A stretch of 64,000 bases of DNA from Methylomarinovum tepidoasis (GCF_030294985.1 NZ_AP024718.1:1131001-1195000); one strand, 5' to 3'; shown: positions 33,579-43,945, counted from the stretch's first letter. Notes: generated from the letters alone by a model not told the origin. Translations and numbers: made by a program.

Positions 33579-34784
33579 ATGACGGATGTGGAACAGGCGC
33601 TGGCGCTGATCAAGCGTGGAACCGAGGAAATCCTGCCGCAGCAGGAGCTGGTCGAGCGGCTTCGCAGCGGCCGGCCGCTCAGGGTCAAGGCCGGCTTCGA
33701 CCCCACCGCCCCGGATCTGCATCTGGGCCACACGGTGCTGCTCAACAAGCTCAAGCAGTTCCAGGATCTGGGCCACGAAACCATCTTCCTCATCGGCGAC
33801 TTCACCGCCATGATCGGCGATCCCACCGGCAAGAGCCAGACCCGCCCGCCCCTGACCCGCGACGAGGTGATCGAGAACGCCCGCACCTACGAAGAACAGA
33901 TCTTCAAGATCCTCGACCCGGAGAAAACCCTGGTGATGTTCAACTCCAGCTGGATGAACGCCATGAGCGCTGCCGACCTGATCCAGCTGGCGGGCAAATA
34001 CACCGTGGCGCGGATGCTCGAGCGCGACGATTTCAGCAAGCGTTACCAAAGCGGCCAGGCCATCGCCATCCACGAATTCCTCTACCCCCTGATCCAGGGC
34101 TACGATTCGGTCGCCCTCAGGGCCGACGTGGAGCTGGGCGGCACCGATCAGAAGTTCAACCTGCTGGTGGGCCGCCACCTGCAGGAGAGCTACGGCCAAA
34201 AGCCCCAGGTGGTCATCACCCTGCCGCTCCTGGAGGGGCTCGACGGGGTGCAGAAGATGTCCAAGTCCCTGGGCAACTACGTCGGCATCACCGAACCGCC
34301 GGAAGAACAGTTCGGCAAGCTGATGTCGATTTCCGACGAACTGATGTGGCGCTACTTCGAGCTCCTCAGCTTCCGTCCCATGGAAGAAATCGAAGACTGG
34401 AAGCGGGCCTGCGCCGAGGGGGCCAACCCCCGCGACTTCAAGGTCAGGCTGGCGCTGGAGATCGTCGCCCGTTTCCACGGTGAGGAAGCCGCACGCAAGG
34501 CGCTGGAGCAGTTCGAGGCCCGCTTCAAGCGCGGCGCGCTGCCGGAGGATCTGGAAACCGTGACCGTGACGGCTCCGGAACCGGAAGGCATCGGCATCGC
34601 CCACCTGCTGCGGGAGGTCGGACTGGTGAAAAGCACCTCCGAGGCGCTGCGGATGATCCGGCAGGGGGCGGTCAAGATCGACGGCGAGCGGGTGGAGGAT
34701 CCCAAAAGGGTGATTCCGCCGGGCCGGATCCATATCTTTCAGGTGGGTAAACGGCGTTTTGCCAAAGTGGAGGTGGTGCGATGA
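33579..34784 (+). CDS. tyrS: Tyrosyl-tRNA synthetase
   Basis: Charges tRNA-Tyr. A class I synthetase with the HIGH-type motif in [13 protein letters not shown] and the KMSKS loop intact in [12 protein letters not shown], followed by a C-terminal S4 RNA-binding domain (about residues 340-400). From the ATG at 33579, preceded by AAGGAG, it is 401 residues; an upstream in-frame TTG at 33549 lies beyond the ribosome site and is rejected. Its stop overlaps the next gene by ATGA. Confidence 0.96.
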   Translation: MTDVEQALALIKRGTEEILPQQELVERLRSGRPLRVKAGFDPTAPDLHLGHTVLLNKLKQFQDLGHETIFLIGDFTAMIGDPTGKSQTRPPLTRDEVIENARTYEEQIFKILDPEKTLVMFNSSWMNAMSAADLIQLAGKYTVARMLERDDFSKRYQSGQAIAIHEFLYPLIQGYDSVALRADVELGGTDQKFNLLVGRHLQESYGQKPQVVITLPLLEGLDGVQKMSKSLGNYVGITEPPEEQFGKLMSISDELMWRYFELLSFRPMEEIEDWKRACAEGANPRDFKVRLALEIVARFHGEEAARKALEQFEARFKRGALPEDLETVTVTAPEPEGIGIAHLLREVGLVKSTSEALRMIRQGAVKIDGERVEDPKRVIPPGRIHIFQVGKRRFAKVEVVR

Positions 34785-36487
34785 GCCAGGAACCGACGTT
34801 ACGGGACATTCTCGATCATGCGCCCAAGCGGCTGCGTTTCGGCACCAGCGGGGTGCGCGGCAAGGTGGAGGAACTGACGGATGTGGAGGTCTATTGCCTC
34901 ACCCGCGGCATCCTGGAGTATTTCCAGACCCGTGGCCGGCTGACCTGTCCCGGTCACGAAGGCGAGGTGGCGATCCCTCTGGCCGGGGACCTGCGTCCTT
35001 CCACCGAGCGGATCCTACAGGCGGTGGCCAAGGGCATCGCCGACGCCGGCCTGGCGGTGGACCATTGCGGCCGCATCCCCACGCCCGCCCTGACCTATTA
35101 CGCCCTGCAGCGCCGCGAGGCCAGCTTCGTGGTCACCGGCAGCCACATCCCCGCCGACCGCAACGGCATCAAGCCCAACCGCTGTGACGGCGAGGTGCTC
35201 AAAAGCGACGAGCCGGGCATCGTCGAGGCGGTACAGCGCTTCCGGGAACAGGAATACGGCCGCCCCGCCGCCGAATCCCCCTTCGGCCCCGACGGTATGC
35301 TCAAGCCCGAAACACGCCCGCAGCTGCCGCCGGTCGATGAGGCGGCCGCCGAGGTTTACCGTCGGCGCTACCGCGAGGTCTTCGCTGTCGATGCCCTTTC
35401 CGGCTGGCGGGCGCTGTTCTTCGAATACAGTGCCGTGGGCCGAGACCTGATCCCCCAGATCCTGCGCGCTGCCGGCGCCGAAGTCGTCTGCGCCGGGCGC
35501 AGCGACCACTTCGTCCCCCTCGACACCGAGGCCATCTCCGACGCCCATTTGCAGATGCTCGGTGACCTGGCCGGACGGCAGGATCGCCACATCGACGTAA
35601 TCCTCTCCACCGACGGCGACAGCGACCGGCCCCTGGTGGTGGCGGTGGACGGGGACGAACTTCATTTCATCCCCGGCGACCTGCTGGGCGCCATCGTCGC
35701 CGAATTTCTCGGGGCCGACGCGGTGGCGGTGCCCATCAGCGCCAATCCGGTGCTGGAGGAATGGCTCGGCGCCCACGGCATCCGTGTGCGACGCACCCGC
35801 ATCGGCTCCCCCTATGTGATCGAAGCCATGCAGGAACTGCTGGCCGACGGCTGCCGCCGGGTCATGGCCTGGGAGGCCAACGGCGGTTTCCTGCTGGGGT
35901 GCGACGTCGAATTCGGCGGCGGAGTGCTCAAGGCCCTGCCGACCCGGGACGCGACCCTGCCGCTGCTGTGCGTGCTGGCCGCCGCCAAACGGCACGAAGG
36001 GGGGCTGCTGGGTCTGCTGGAAGCCTTTCCGCCCTGCTACGGCAAGTCGGATCTGATCGACGATTTCCCCCAGGCCGAAAGCCGGCGCATCGTCGAATAC
36101 TTCACCCCGGAGGACGCGCGGATCAAGGAACTGCGTTTCGAGGAGAACGGCATCGCGCTGTTCGACGCCGAGGGCAACCGCATCGGCTTCTGGCCCCAGG
36201 GCAGCCCCGAGGCCCGGTCCTGGGCGGCGAAGAAACGGCTGCTGGAAAGCGTGTTCCGCCCTGAAGACGGCTTTGCGCCAGTGGTGAAGCTCAACGTCCT
36301 CGACGGGGTGCGCTGCTATTTCGCCAACGGCGAGATCGCCCACGTGCGCCCCTCCGGCAACGCCCCGCAGCTGCGCATCTACGCCTTTGCCGATATGCGC
36401 GACCGGGCACGGGAGATCGCCGCCCTGGCGGTTGCCGAGCCGGACGGACTGCTGCGGCGGCTGGCACGCCGGGTGGCGGCCGCCTAG
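34781..36487 (+). CDS. Alpha-D-phosphohexomutase family protein
   Basis: Interconverts hexose 1- and 6-phosphates or a related pair; the exact substrate is not clear. Four family loops are present: the phosphoserine loop [14 protein letters not shown], the metal loop DGDSDRP, a sugar-binding loop WEANGGF and the phosphate-binding loop [12 protein letters not shown]. At 568 residues it is longer than AlgC/PMM (about 460), with the extra residues mostly around positions 130-200. The unusual TGSHIP and RPSGNAP variants suggest a subfamily apart from standard phosphomannomutases. Translationally coupled to tyrS by ATGA. Confidence 0.85.
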   Translation: MSQEPTLRDILDHAPKRLRFGTSGVRGKVEELTDVEVYCLTRGILEYFQTRGRLTCPGHEGEVAIPLAGDLRPSTERILQAVAKGIADAGLAVDHCGRIPTPALTYYALQRREASFVVTGSHIPADRNGIKPNRCDGEVLKSDEPGIVEAVQRFREQEYGRPAAESPFGPDGMLKPETRPQLPPVDEAAAEVYRRRYREVFAVDALSGWRALFFEYSAVGRDLIPQILRAAGAEVVCAGRSDHFVPLDTEAISDAHLQMLGDLAGRQDRHIDVILSTDGDSDRPLVVAVDGDELHFIPGDLLGAIVAEFLGADAVAVPISANPVLEEWLGAHGIRVRRTRIGSPYVIEAMQELLADGCRRVMAWEANGGFLLGCDVEFGGGVLKALPTRDATLPLLCVLAAAKRHEGGLLGLLEAFPPCYGKSDLIDDFPQAESRRIVEYFTPEDARIKELRFEENGIALFDAEGNRIGFWPQGSPEARSWAAKKRLLESVFRPEDGFAPVVKLNVLDGVRCYFANGEIAHVRPSGNAPQLRIYAFADMRDRAREIAALAVAEPDGLLRRLARRVAAA

Positions 36488-37347
36488 CGGGTCCGGACCC
36501 GGGTCAGGCGCAAGCGGGCCTGGGGCAGGGCTTCCACATAACCGTGGAGCTGCAGCGGCAGGTGGGTGGCCGGATCGCGCAGCACCTCGATGACGCCTTC
36601 CATCCCTAGGAACTCGAAGGCTTCGGGGTTGCGCTCCGGTTCCAGGGGGGTCGGCAGGATGCGCCAGCGCTCGGCTTCGATTCTGCCCTGGATGCGCTCG
36701 CCGTCACGCTGGAAGTCCGCAGCGAAGCTTTGCACCCCCTCCCGCTGCAGGCGGATCTCATAGACGCTGTGTTTGTTGAACAGGCACAGCGGTGTGCCGG
36801 GGATCTGCTTCCGGCTCAGCTGGATCAGCAGCGCGTAAGGATCGCTGATCATCCCGCAGCGCCGGACGACTTTGGGGGAATAGGGGTGGAACTGTTCGCT
36901 TGTGAGCGGCCATTGGGACGGCGGGGCGTCTGTCCCGTCCCGGGGGCGGTAGCGCAGGCGGTAAACGCCGTGTTCGGCGTAGCGGTAGATTTTCAGGTTG
37001 CGCGAACGGCCGGATTTCAGGCGGTTGCGTTGCAGGGCGCGCCAGTCCGGTTGCAGCCACAGGTCCCCCAGCCAGGTTTTGGTGCTCAGAAACCATTGCA
37101 GCCGGGTGGCGACCTTGAGATGGATCAGGCGGGGCATCCGCGGCGCCAGCGCCCGCGGGCGTTGGATCAGGGGGGCGGCACCGGCGTCGATGTCCTCGAT
37201 CTCCGCGGTGACCGTGAACGCGGGCGGCAGTTCGAAAGTGAGACTGCGCCACGTCGGCCTGAGCGGATTTTCGGCCGCCGGGACGATGGCCGGGAACCAC
37301 AGCAGCACCGCGGGCAGCAGCAGGAATGACACGACTGTCGCTTTCAT
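36484..37347 (-). CDS. Exported protein of unknown function
   Basis: The ATG at 37347 gives 287 residues beginning with a signal peptide (MKATVVSFLLLPAVLLWFPA, cleaved near VPAAEN). No lipobox, no transmembrane segment after the signal. The mature part alternates charged and hydrophobic residues in a beta-rich pattern and has two cysteines (RRCGM, PLCLF). It is loosely like periplasmic DUF3108 proteins, but I cannot assign it. The frame remains open 85 codons upstream without a signal sequence. It is convergent with the phosphomutase gene, overlapping 4 bp. Confidence 0.7.
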   Translation of the reverse strand: MKATVVSFLLLPAVLLWFPAIVPAAENPLRPTWRSLTFELPPAFTVTAEIEDIDAGAAPLIQRPRALAPRMPRLIHLKVATRLQWFLSTKTWLGDLWLQPDWRALQRNRLKSGRSRNLKIYRYAEHGVYRLRYRPRDGTDAPPSQWPLTSEQFHPYSPKVVRRCGMISDPYALLIQLSRKQIPGTPLCLFNKHSVYEIRLQREGVQSFAADFQRDGERIQGRIEAERWRILPTPLEPERNPEAFEFLGMEGVIEVLRDPATHLPLQLHGYVEALPQARLRLTRVRTR

Positions 37348-37498
37348 GCAAACGATTGTCGCATAATTCTGACATTTTGTCGTCGATACCGCGGCGGTTG
37401 AACCGGCTGTCGGCATTTCAGTCCAAGACTGCGGTTGCCGCACCGGCCGGCAGGCCGCTACCATAACCGTTTTTTTTCGAATCTCGGAGTCCGAATCG

Positions 37499-38374
37499 AT
37501 GCGATTGACGCCGCGGGAATTTCTCGCCTGGGATGCCAAACGGATCACCCTTCTGGGGATGTCCGGGGTTGGCAAGACCACCCTCGCCAACAAGCTGCCC
37601 AAGGAGCAGTGGTTCCACTATTCCGGTGATTACCGCATCGGCACCAAGTACCTGAACGAGCCGATTCTCGACAACATCAAGCGCCAGGCGATGCAAGTGC
37701 CGTTTCTGCGCGACCTGCTGCGTTCCGACTCCATCTACATCTGCAACAACATCACCGTGGACAATCTGACGCCGATTTCCACCTTTCTCGGCAAGGTCGG
37801 CGATCCGGCCCGGGGCGGCCTGCCCCTGGCGGAGTTCAAGCGCCGCCAGACCCTGCACCGGGAGGCGGAGATCGCCGCCATGCTCGATGTGCCCGCCTTC
37901 ATCGACAAGGCACGCGACATCTACGATTACCGCCATTTCATCAACGACGCCGGCGGCAGCGTGTGCGAGCTGGACGCGCCGGAAGTGCTGGAAACCCTGG
38001 CCCGGCATACGGTGATGGTTTACATCCGCACCACGCCGGATCTGGAGCAGACCCTGATCGAGCGTGCCCGCCGCGCTCCCAAGCCGCTGTACTACCGCGA
38101 GGATTTCCTGGACCGGCAGCTGCACGAATTCATGCGGGAGAAGGGTTACCGGGCGGTGGAGGAAATGCCGCCGGACGAGTTCGTGATCTGGGTGTTTCCG
38201 CGTCTGTTGAAATCTCGTTTGCCGCGCTATCAGCAGATCGCCGACCGCTATGGCTATGTCATCGACGCCGGCGAGGCGGCGAAGGTCCGGGACGAGCAGG
38301 ATTTCCTCCAGCTGGTGGCCGACGCCATCGCCGCCCGCGAAGGCCGGAAGCAATGCCAGGGAGGGGCGGGCTGA
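37499..38374 (+). CDS. P-loop ATPase/kinase-like protein linked to metA
   Basis: A 291-residue soluble protein with a clear Walker A GMSGVGKTT at residues 20-28, and no other domain I can name. The overall size, with a lid-like basic stretch (ERARRAPKPLYYREDF), suggests a nucleoside- or metabolite-kinase fold. The stop overlaps the metA start (TGATG), so the two are translationally coupled. Homologues next to metA are known in other Gammaproteobacteria and are usually called ATPase; the function is not established. Confidence 0.75.
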   Translation: MRLTPREFLAWDAKRITLLGMSGVGKTTLANKLPKEQWFHYSGDYRIGTKYLNEPILDNIKRQAMQVPFLRDLLRSDSIYICNNITVDNLTPISTFLGKVGDPARGGLPLAEFKRRQTLHREAEIAAMLDVPAFIDKARDIYDYRHFINDAGGSVCELDAPEVLETLARHTVMVYIRTTPDLEQTLIERARRAPKPLYYREDFLDRQLHEFMREKGYRAVEEMPPDEFVIWVFPRLLKSRLPRYQQIADRYGYVIDAGEAAKVRDEQDFLQLVADAIAAREGRKQCQGGAG

Positions 38375-39444
38375 TGCCGCTGGTCGCCCATACATCGCTG
38401 CCCACCTTCGCGCGCCTGCGGGCCGAGGGCCAGAAGGTGCTGACCCCGGAATACGCCCGCCATCAGGACATCCGCGAACTCCACATCGGCCTCCTCAACA
38501 TGATGCCGGACAAGGCCCTGGAGGCCACCGAGCGCCAGTTCTTCCGGTTGCTGGGCGCCTGCAACCAGATCGTCCAGTTCTACGTCCATCCCTTCACCAT
38601 CGACGGCCTGCCGCGGGGACCGGAGGCCCAGGCCCACATCGACCGCTATTACGAGCCCTTCGAGCGGATCAGGGCGGAGGGGCTCGACGCCCTCATCGTC
38701 AGCGGCGCCAACGTTACCCATCCGGACCTGCCCCAGGAAGCCTTCTGGGAACCGCTGACGGCCGTGTTCGACTGGGCCAAGCGCAACGTCACCTCGATCC
38801 TGTGTTCCTGTCTGGCGACCCACGCCCTGGTGCAGTACTGCTACGGCATCCGCCGCACCCGCCTGCCGGCCAAGCGCTGGGGGGTGTATTCCCACCGGGT
38901 GGTGGAGCCGCGCCATCCGCTGGTGGCCGACATCAACACCCGCTTCGATGTTCCCCATTCCCGCTTCAACGAACTGCTCCGTGCCGACCTGGAACGGGTC
39001 GGGGTGCGGGTGCTGGTGGAGAGCGCCGAGGCGGGCGTCCACCTGGCCACCAGCCCCGACGGGTTCCGGGTAGTGTTCTTCCAGGGCCATCCCGAGTACG
39101 ACACCATCAGTCTGCTGAAGGAATACAAGCGGGAGGTGATGCGTTACTGGGCCGGCGAGCGCGACGACTATCCGCCGTATCCGGAGAATTATCTGCCGAC
39201 GGCGGCCATCGCCCGCCTCGACGCCTATCGCGAGGATGTGGATGCGGCCCGACGCCGGGGGCTCTCGCTGCCGGAATTCCCCGAGGCCGAGTTGGTCCCA
39301 GCGCTCGACAACACCTGGCGTGACACCGCCAAAGCGGTGTTCAACAACTGGCTGGGATTGGTGTACCAGGTCACCGATCAGGACCGGCGGGTGCCGTTCA
39401 TGCCCGGCGTCGATCCGGACAATCCGCTGGGATTGGATTTCTGA
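38374..39444 (+). CDS. metA: Homoserine O-succinyltransferase
   Basis: Acylates homoserine in the first specific step of methionine synthesis. The MetA-type fold is shown by LHIGLLNMMPDKALEATERQF near the start (residues 37 onward), the catalytic cysteine C146 in ILCSCLATHALVQY, and the His/Glu pair in VFFQGHPEYDT. The 356 residues exceed E. coli MetA (309), mainly by a longer C-terminus. Whether succinyl- or acetyl-CoA is used cannot be read with certainty. Coupled to the upstream P-loop protein. Confidence 0.92.
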   Translation: MPLVAHTSLPTFARLRAEGQKVLTPEYARHQDIRELHIGLLNMMPDKALEATERQFFRLLGACNQIVQFYVHPFTIDGLPRGPEAQAHIDRYYEPFERIRAEGLDALIVSGANVTHPDLPQEAFWEPLTAVFDWAKRNVTSILCSCLATHALVQYCYGIRRTRLPAKRWGVYSHRVVEPRHPLVADINTRFDVPHSRFNELLRADLERVGVRVLVESAEAGVHLATSPDGFRVVFFQGHPEYDTISLLKEYKREVMRYWAGERDDYPPYPENYLPTAAIARLDAYREDVDAARRRGLSLPEFPEAELVPALDNTWRDTAKAVFNNWLGLVYQVTDQDRRVPFMPGVDPDNPLGLDF

Positions 39445-39476
39445 AATCTGAAACGCTGAAGAATGTCGGTGATTCG

Positions 39477-39860
39477 CTACCGGACCAGACGCAGCAGGTC
39501 GAAGGCGGTGATGATGCCGCGCACGTGCTGGCGGTCGCCCACCAGGACCCGGTGGATTCCTTGGTCGATCATCAGCTCCGCCACTTCCGGGGGCGAAAGG
39601 TCGGGGGGGACGAACACCACGTTGTCGGTCATGATGTCGGCCACGGTGACCTTCTCCGGGGAGATGCCGCGGGACTGAAAGCGCAGGGCGCGGATGACGT
39701 CGGTCTTGGAGGCGATGCCGACGATTTCGCCGGTGGCGTTCTGGACCGGCGCCCCGTCGATATTCTGGACGGTGAGGAATTCCTCGAACTGTTCCAGGGT
39801 CATTTCCGGCGGGACGGAAACCACCCGCGGTTCCATGATGTCTTTGGCTTGCAGGGTCAT
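39477..39860 (-). CDS. Two-CBS-domain protein
   Basis: A 127-residue protein made of two CBS domains (about residues 5-60 and 70-125), with signatures DIMEPRVVSVPPEMTLEQF and DIMTDNVVFVPPDLSPPEVA. Such stand-alone pairs bind adenosine nucleotides and regulate partners that are usually unknown. The ATG at 39860 is used because the frame open further upstream runs antisense through the XoxJ-like gene. It is convergent with metA. Confidence 0.88.
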   Translation of the reverse strand: MTLQAKDIMEPRVVSVPPEMTLEQFEEFLTVQNIDGAPVQNATGEIVGIASKTDVIRALRFQSRGISPEKVTVADIMTDNVVFVPPDLSPPEVAELMIDQGIHRVLVGDRQHVRGIITAFDLLRLVR

Positions 39861-39980
39861 GATGATTCCTGGCTGAAAGGATTTTTCCAAATTACCCCAA
39901 AACGCCTGGGTGAACAAGGACCGGCCCGACTTTTCGGTATACTTTCCCGTTAGCCATTTTTTACGATGGAGCTTTGCATA

Positions 39981-40817
39981 ATGAAACGTTATCCCAAATT
40001 GGTTCTGCTGGCGGCGCTGTTGGGATTGGGCGTGTCGGCCCCCCGGGCACAGGAGGAAGCCTTCCGTGTCTGTGCCGATCCGGCCAACCCGCCCTTGTCC
40101 ACCCGCAACCAGGACGGTTTCGAGAACCGGATCGCCGCGCTGCTGGCCCAGGAACTGGGGCAGCGGGTGGAATATACCTGGTTTCCCCAGCGCATCGGGT
40201 TTCTGCGCAACACCCTGAAGAAGAAGGATCCCGACACCGGCCGCTACCGCTGCGACGTGGTCATGGGCGTGCCGGCCGGCTACGAGCTGGCGGCGACCAC
40301 CAAGCCCTACTACCGTTCCACCTACGTGCTGGCGGTGGCCAGGGGCAAGGGCTTCGACGACATCCAACGGCCCGAACAGCTCTTCGAACTGCCGACGGAA
40401 CGCAAGCGCCAGCTCAAGATCGCCATGTTCGACCGCACCCCCGGGGTGACCTGGCTGCTGCGCCACGGCTTGCTCAAGCAGGGGCGGACCTATCAGTCCA
40501 TGACCGGCGATCCCGAAGTCAACACCGCCATGCGTCTGGAGCGTGAATTCGACGCCGGCAACGTCAACATGGCCATCGTCTGGGGCCCCATCGGCGCCTA
40601 TCTGGCCTGGAGGCACCCGGACGACTACACCCTGATTCCGCTCAAATCCGAGAAAGGGGCGCGTTTCCACTACGCCATCTCCATGGCGGTGCGCCGCGGG
40701 GACAAGGCGCGCCGCGACCAGCTGCAGCGGCTGCTCGACGCCAAGCGCGACGATATCCTCGCTATCCTCAAGGAATATCACGTGCCTTTGGTGGACAAGG
40801 AGGGCAATCCGCTCTGA
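39981..40817 (+). CDS. MoxJ/XoxJ-type periplasmic solute-binding protein
   Basis: A periplasmic binding-fold protein of 278 residues with a signal peptide ending APRAQEE. The mature start FRVCADPANPPLSTRNQDGFE is the family hallmark of the quinoprotein-dehydrogenase-associated binding proteins (MoxJ/XoxJ). These proteins help methanol dehydrogenase in methylotrophs, perhaps in maturation or activation. No mxaF, xoxF or cytochrome gene is in the window. The ATG at 39981 is preferred over an in-frame ATG at 39966. A hairpin terminator follows. Confidence 0.85.
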   Translation: MKRYPKLVLLAALLGLGVSAPRAQEEAFRVCADPANPPLSTRNQDGFENRIAALLAQELGQRVEYTWFPQRIGFLRNTLKKKDPDTGRYRCDVVMGVPAGYELAATTKPYYRSTYVLAVARGKGFDDIQRPEQLFELPTERKRQLKIAMFDRTPGVTWLLRHGLLKQGRTYQSMTGDPEVNTAMRLEREFDAGNVNMAIVWGPIGAYLAWRHPDDYTLIPLKSEKGARFHYAISMAVRRGDKARRDQLQRLLDAKRDDILAILKEYHVPLVDKEGNPL

Positions 40818-40845
40818 AGACTGACCTCGGCGGCTTGGGGATACT

Positions 40846-40885
40846 GGCCCGGCGGGATTGCCCGTCGGGCTGGTTTCGTTTGCGA
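40846..40885 (+). terminator. Terminator-like hairpin after the XoxJ-like gene
   Basis: Stem GCCCGGCGGG / CCCGTCGGGC (40847-40856 and 40861-40870, one G-T pair) with an ATTG loop, followed by a T-rich but broken tail. It lies 29 bp after the stop. Confidence 0.6.
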
Positions 40886-40903
40886 AGGGCTGCGCCGGAG
40901 TGA

Positions 40904-41347
40904 TTACGGACGGGCTTTGAGGATGAAGGTTACCGGCCCATCGTTGACCAGGGCCACCTGCATGTCGGCTCCGAAACGGCCGGTCGCCACCGGGCGGTGA
41001 CGCCGGCGGCAGGTCTGGACCAGACGCTCGAACAGCCGCCGCCCGGTTTGCGGGTCGGCCGCGGGGGTGAAGCTGGGGCGAGTGCCCTTGCGGGTGTCGG
41101 CGGCGAGGGTGAACTGGGGCACCAGCAACAGGCCGCCGCCGGTGTCGGTGAGGCTGAGGTTCATCTTGCCCTCGGCGTCGGCGAACACCCGGTAGCCGAG
41201 CAGGCGTTCGGCCATCCGCTCGGCCTGGGCTTCGGCGTCGCCTTTCTCCACCGCCACCAGCACCAGCAGGCCGGGGCCGATCTTTCCCACGGTTTCGCCG
41301 GCGACGGTGACGCGGGCTTCAGTGACCCGCTGCAGTACCGCGATCAT
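40904..41347 (-). CDS. dtd: D-aminoacyl-tRNA deacylase
   Basis: Hydrolyses D-amino acids from mischarged tRNA. The starting [15 protein letters not shown], the [20 protein letters not shown] segment (SQFTL-like, catalytic Thr) and the [10 protein letters not shown] (NxGPVT motif) near the end define DTD. Length 147 residues is standard. The start overlaps the slipin gene end by 29 bp, so it is co-transcribed with slipin and NfeD. Confidence 0.95.
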   Translation of the reverse strand: MIAVLQRVTEARVTVAGETVGKIGPGLLVLVAVEKGDAEAQAERMAERLLGYRVFADAEGKMNLSLTDTGGGLLLVPQFTLAADTRKGTRPSFTPAADPQTGRRLFERLVQTCRRRHRPVATGRFGADMQVALVNDGPVTFILKARP

Positions 41348-42092
41348 CTTTGTCGCCAGTCCCTTTGACCAGGTTGAGGAATTCCAGCGGCAGCGGGAAG
41401 ACGATGGTGTTGGACTTGTCGCCGGCGATCTCGATCAGGGTCTGCAGATAGCGCAGCAGGATGGCCTGGCGCTCCTTGGACAGGGTGCGGGCGGCCTCCA
41501 GCAGCTTTTCCGCCGCCTGCATCTCCCCCTCGGCATGGATGATCTTGGCGCGCCGTTCGCGCTCGGCCTCGGCCTGGCGGGCGATGGCGCGCACCATGCT
41601 TTCGTCGAGATCGACGCGCTTGATCTCCACGTTGATGACCTTGATACCCCAGGCGTCGGTCTGGACGTCGAGGATGGCCTGGATGTCGGTGTTGAGTTTC
41701 TCCCGCTCGGCGAGCATTTCGTCCAGATCGTGCTGCCCCAGGACCGAGCGCAGCGTGGTCTGGGCCAGCTGGCTGGTGGCCTCGTAGTAGTTTTCCACCT
41801 GGATGATGGCCTTGGCCGGGTCCACCACGCGGAAATAGACCACCGCGTCCACCCGTACCGAGACGTTGTCGCGGGAGATGACGTCCTGGCGCGGCACGTC
41901 CATCACCACGGTGCGCATGTCCACCCGCACCATGCGCTGGATGAAGGGGATGACCAGGATCAGCCCCGGTCCCTTGACCTTGTAGAAACGCCCCAGCAGG
42001 AAGATGACCCCGCGTTCATATTCCCACAGGATGCGGATGGCGCTGAGCAGAAAGATCAGCAGCAGGACGATGACGACGATCAAGGCGTTCAT
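41319..42092 (-). CDS. Slipin / SPFH-domain membrane protein
   Basis: A 257-residue band-7 protein. One N-terminal hydrophobic helix anchors it, then the SPFH domain begins [21 protein letters not shown], followed by a coiled-coil ([24 protein letters not shown]). It belongs to the bacterial slipin/stomatin group that pairs with NfeD proteases. The ATG overlaps the NfeD stop (ATGA), the usual arrangement of the two partners. Confidence 0.92.
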   Translation of the reverse strand: MNALIVVIVLLLIFLLSAIRILWEYERGVIFLLGRFYKVKGPGLILVIPFIQRMVRVDMRTVVMDVPRQDVISRDNVSVRVDAVVYFRVVDPAKAIIQVENYYEATSQLAQTTLRSVLGQHDLDEMLAEREKLNTDIQAILDVQTDAWGIKVINVEIKRVDLDESMVRAIARQAEAERERRAKIIHAEGEMQAAEKLLEAARTLSKERQAILLRYLQTLIEIAGDKSNTIVFPLPLEFLNLVKGTGDKDDRGTAAGH

Positions 42093-43411
42093 GGGCGTTC
42101 CTCCCCGATGGGTGTGACGTGTAGCGTGAGACCTTCGACGGCGACGACCTTGAGGCGCTGGCCCTTGCGCACCGGCCGGTCGCTGACCGCGCGCCAGCGT
42201 TCCCCCAGCACCAGGACCCAGCCTTCCCGCTCGAAGTCCTCCAGGGCGACGGCCGGATGCTGCAGCACCTCCTCGGCGCCGGTCAGGGCGGGGCGCCTGC
42301 GTGCCTTCAGGATCAGCCCCAGACCGAAGATCAGCAGCAGTCCCGAGGCGATGGCGAAACCGAGGATCAGCTCCCGCTGGATCTCGAAGCCCGGCACGCC
42401 GGTGTCCAGCAGCAGGATCGAGCCCAGGGTGAAGGCGACGATGCCGCCGATGCCGAGGATGCCGAAGCTGGGCACGAAGGCCTCGGCCACCATCAGCGCC
42501 AGTCCCAGCAGAATCAGCCCCAGGCCGGCGTAATTGACCGGCAGCACCTGGAAGGCGAACAGGGCCAGCAGCAGGCAGATGCCCCCCAGCACCCCCGGCA
42601 CCACGGCGCCGGGATTGGAGAATTCGAACAGCAGGCCGTAGATGCCGATAAGCATCAGGATGTAGGCGACGTTGGGGTCGGTGAGCACCGCCAGCAGGCG
42701 GGTGCGCCAGTCCGGCCGCCAGCGTTCCAGCGTCAGGCCGTCGGTGTCCAGGGTGAGCGTGCGTCCCAGCACCTGGACCCTGCGGCCGTCGAGCTGGCGC
42801 AGCAGGTCGCCGATGTCAGTGGCGATCAGATCGATGACCTTTTGCCGCAGCGCCTCCTCGGCGGTGAGGGTGGCCGCCTCCCGCACCGCCTTCTCGGCCC
42901 ACTCGGCGTTGCGGCCACGCATCTGCGCCAGTCCCTTGATGAAGGCCACCGCGTCGTTGACCAGCTTGCGTTCCATGGCCGATGCGGGCGGTTTTTCCTT
43001 TTTCTCGTCTCCCCTGCGGGGCGGGGAAAGGCCGCCCAGTTGCACCGGGGTGGCGGCGCCGATGCTGGTGGCCGGGGCCATGGCGGCGACGTGGGCGGCA
43101 TAGACGATGTAGGTGCCGGCGCTGGCGGCCCGCGCCCCGCTGGGGGCGACGTAGGCGACCACCGGGACCGGGGAGGCGATGATCTGTTTGATGATGGCGC
43201 GCATGGAAGCGTCGAGGCCGCCGGGCGTGTCAAGGCGCAGGACGACCAGCACCGCGCCTTCCTCGGCGGCGTGGGTCAGGCCGCTTTCGACGTAGTCGGC
43301 CGCCGCCGGGCCGATGGGCCCTTCCAAATCCAGTTGCAGCGCCACCCCGCCGGCGCGCACCAGCAGAGGCAGACATGCCAGAAACAGCAGGAGCCACCGG
43401 CGTATGGCCAT
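42089..43411 (-). CDS. NfeD-family membrane serine protease (ClpP-like domain)
   Basis: Begins with a signal peptide ([20 protein letters not shown]) at the ATG 43411, after GGGAGAAG. Next is a ClpP-like protease domain: catalytic serine in [16 protein letters not shown], probable catalytic lysine in the region after [12 protein letters not shown]. Four transmembrane helices (about residues 235-360) and a C-terminal NfeD OB-fold domain follow. Archaeal relatives cleave stomatin; the adjacent slipin is the likely substrate or partner. The frame open further upstream lacks a signal sequence. Confidence 0.92.
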   Translation of the reverse strand: MAIRRWLLLFLACLPLLVRAGGVALQLDLEGPIGPAAADYVESGLTHAAEEGAVLVVLRLDTPGGLDASMRAIIKQIIASPVPVVAYVAPSGARAASAGTYIVYAAHVAAMAPATSIGAATPVQLGGLSPPRRGDEKKEKPPASAMERKLVNDAVAFIKGLAQMRGRNAEWAEKAVREAATLTAEEALRQKVIDLIATDIGDLLRQLDGRRVQVLGRTLTLDTDGLTLERWRPDWRTRLLAVLTDPNVAYILMLIGIYGLLFEFSNPGAVVPGVLGGICLLLALFAFQVLPVNYAGLGLILLGLALMVAEAFVPSFGILGIGGIVAFTLGSILLLDTGVPGFEIQRELILGFAIASGLLLIFGLGLILKARRRPALTGAEEVLQHPAVALEDFEREGWVLVLGERWRAVSDRPVRKGQRLKVVAVEGLTLHVTPIGEERP

Positions 43412-43575
43412 TTGCTTCTCCCTTGCCGTCGATAGCGCCAGCCTACCCTGCCTGCCGCCTGCAGGCAAGCGACTCAGGCGGCGGTATTTTGCTTTTCAAT
43501 TCACTTGCCTCTAAAATTCCAAGCTTGAATGCTGTATCAGAGCAAGGCTATACCTGAAGCGAAGGAGTACCTTAG

Positions 43576-43944
43576 ATGAGCGAAAGTTTGTATGAAAAGC
43601 TGGGTGGCGAGGCGGCTGTCAACACTGCGGTGGACATCTTTTACCGCAAAGTGTTGGCGGACGAGCGGATTGCCCATTTTTTCGATGGGGTAGACATGGA
43701 AAAGCAGGCCGCCAAGCAGAAGGCCTTTCTCACCATGGTCTTTGGCGGCCCTGCCAATTATACCGGCAAAGACATGCGTGAGGGTCACAAGCACTTGGTC
43801 GAGCGAGGGCTGAACGATTCCCATGTCGATGCGGTGCTGGAAAACCTGCGGGAAACGTTGGAAGAGTTGAATGTAGCGCCCGACCTCATCCAACAAGTGA
43901 TCGACATCGCCGAGTCCACCCGCGACGACGTGCTCAATCGCTGA
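43576..43944 (+). CDS. Group 1 truncated haemoglobin
   Basis: A 122-residue 2/2 globin. The proximal haem ligand is His71 in GKDMREGHKHLVERG, and the distal B10 tyrosine is Tyr23 in DIFYRKVLAD. The start LYEKLGGEAAVNTAVD is typical of the N-type. Such globins bind O2 or NO and can act as NO dioxygenases. A reductase gene begins 1 bp after its stop and would supply electrons. The ATG follows a GAAGGAG site. Confidence 0.93.
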   Translation: MSESLYEKLGGEAAVNTAVDIFYRKVLADERIAHFFDGVDMEKQAAKQKAFLTMVFGGPANYTGKDMREGHKHLVERGLNDSHVDAVLENLRETLEELNVAPDLIQQVIDIAESTRDDVLNR

Positions 43945-43945
43945 T

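Noticed and set aside
39861-40781. N-terminal extension of the CBS protein
   Set aside because: It runs antisense through the XoxJ-like gene; a good ATG at 39860 starts the CBS domains.
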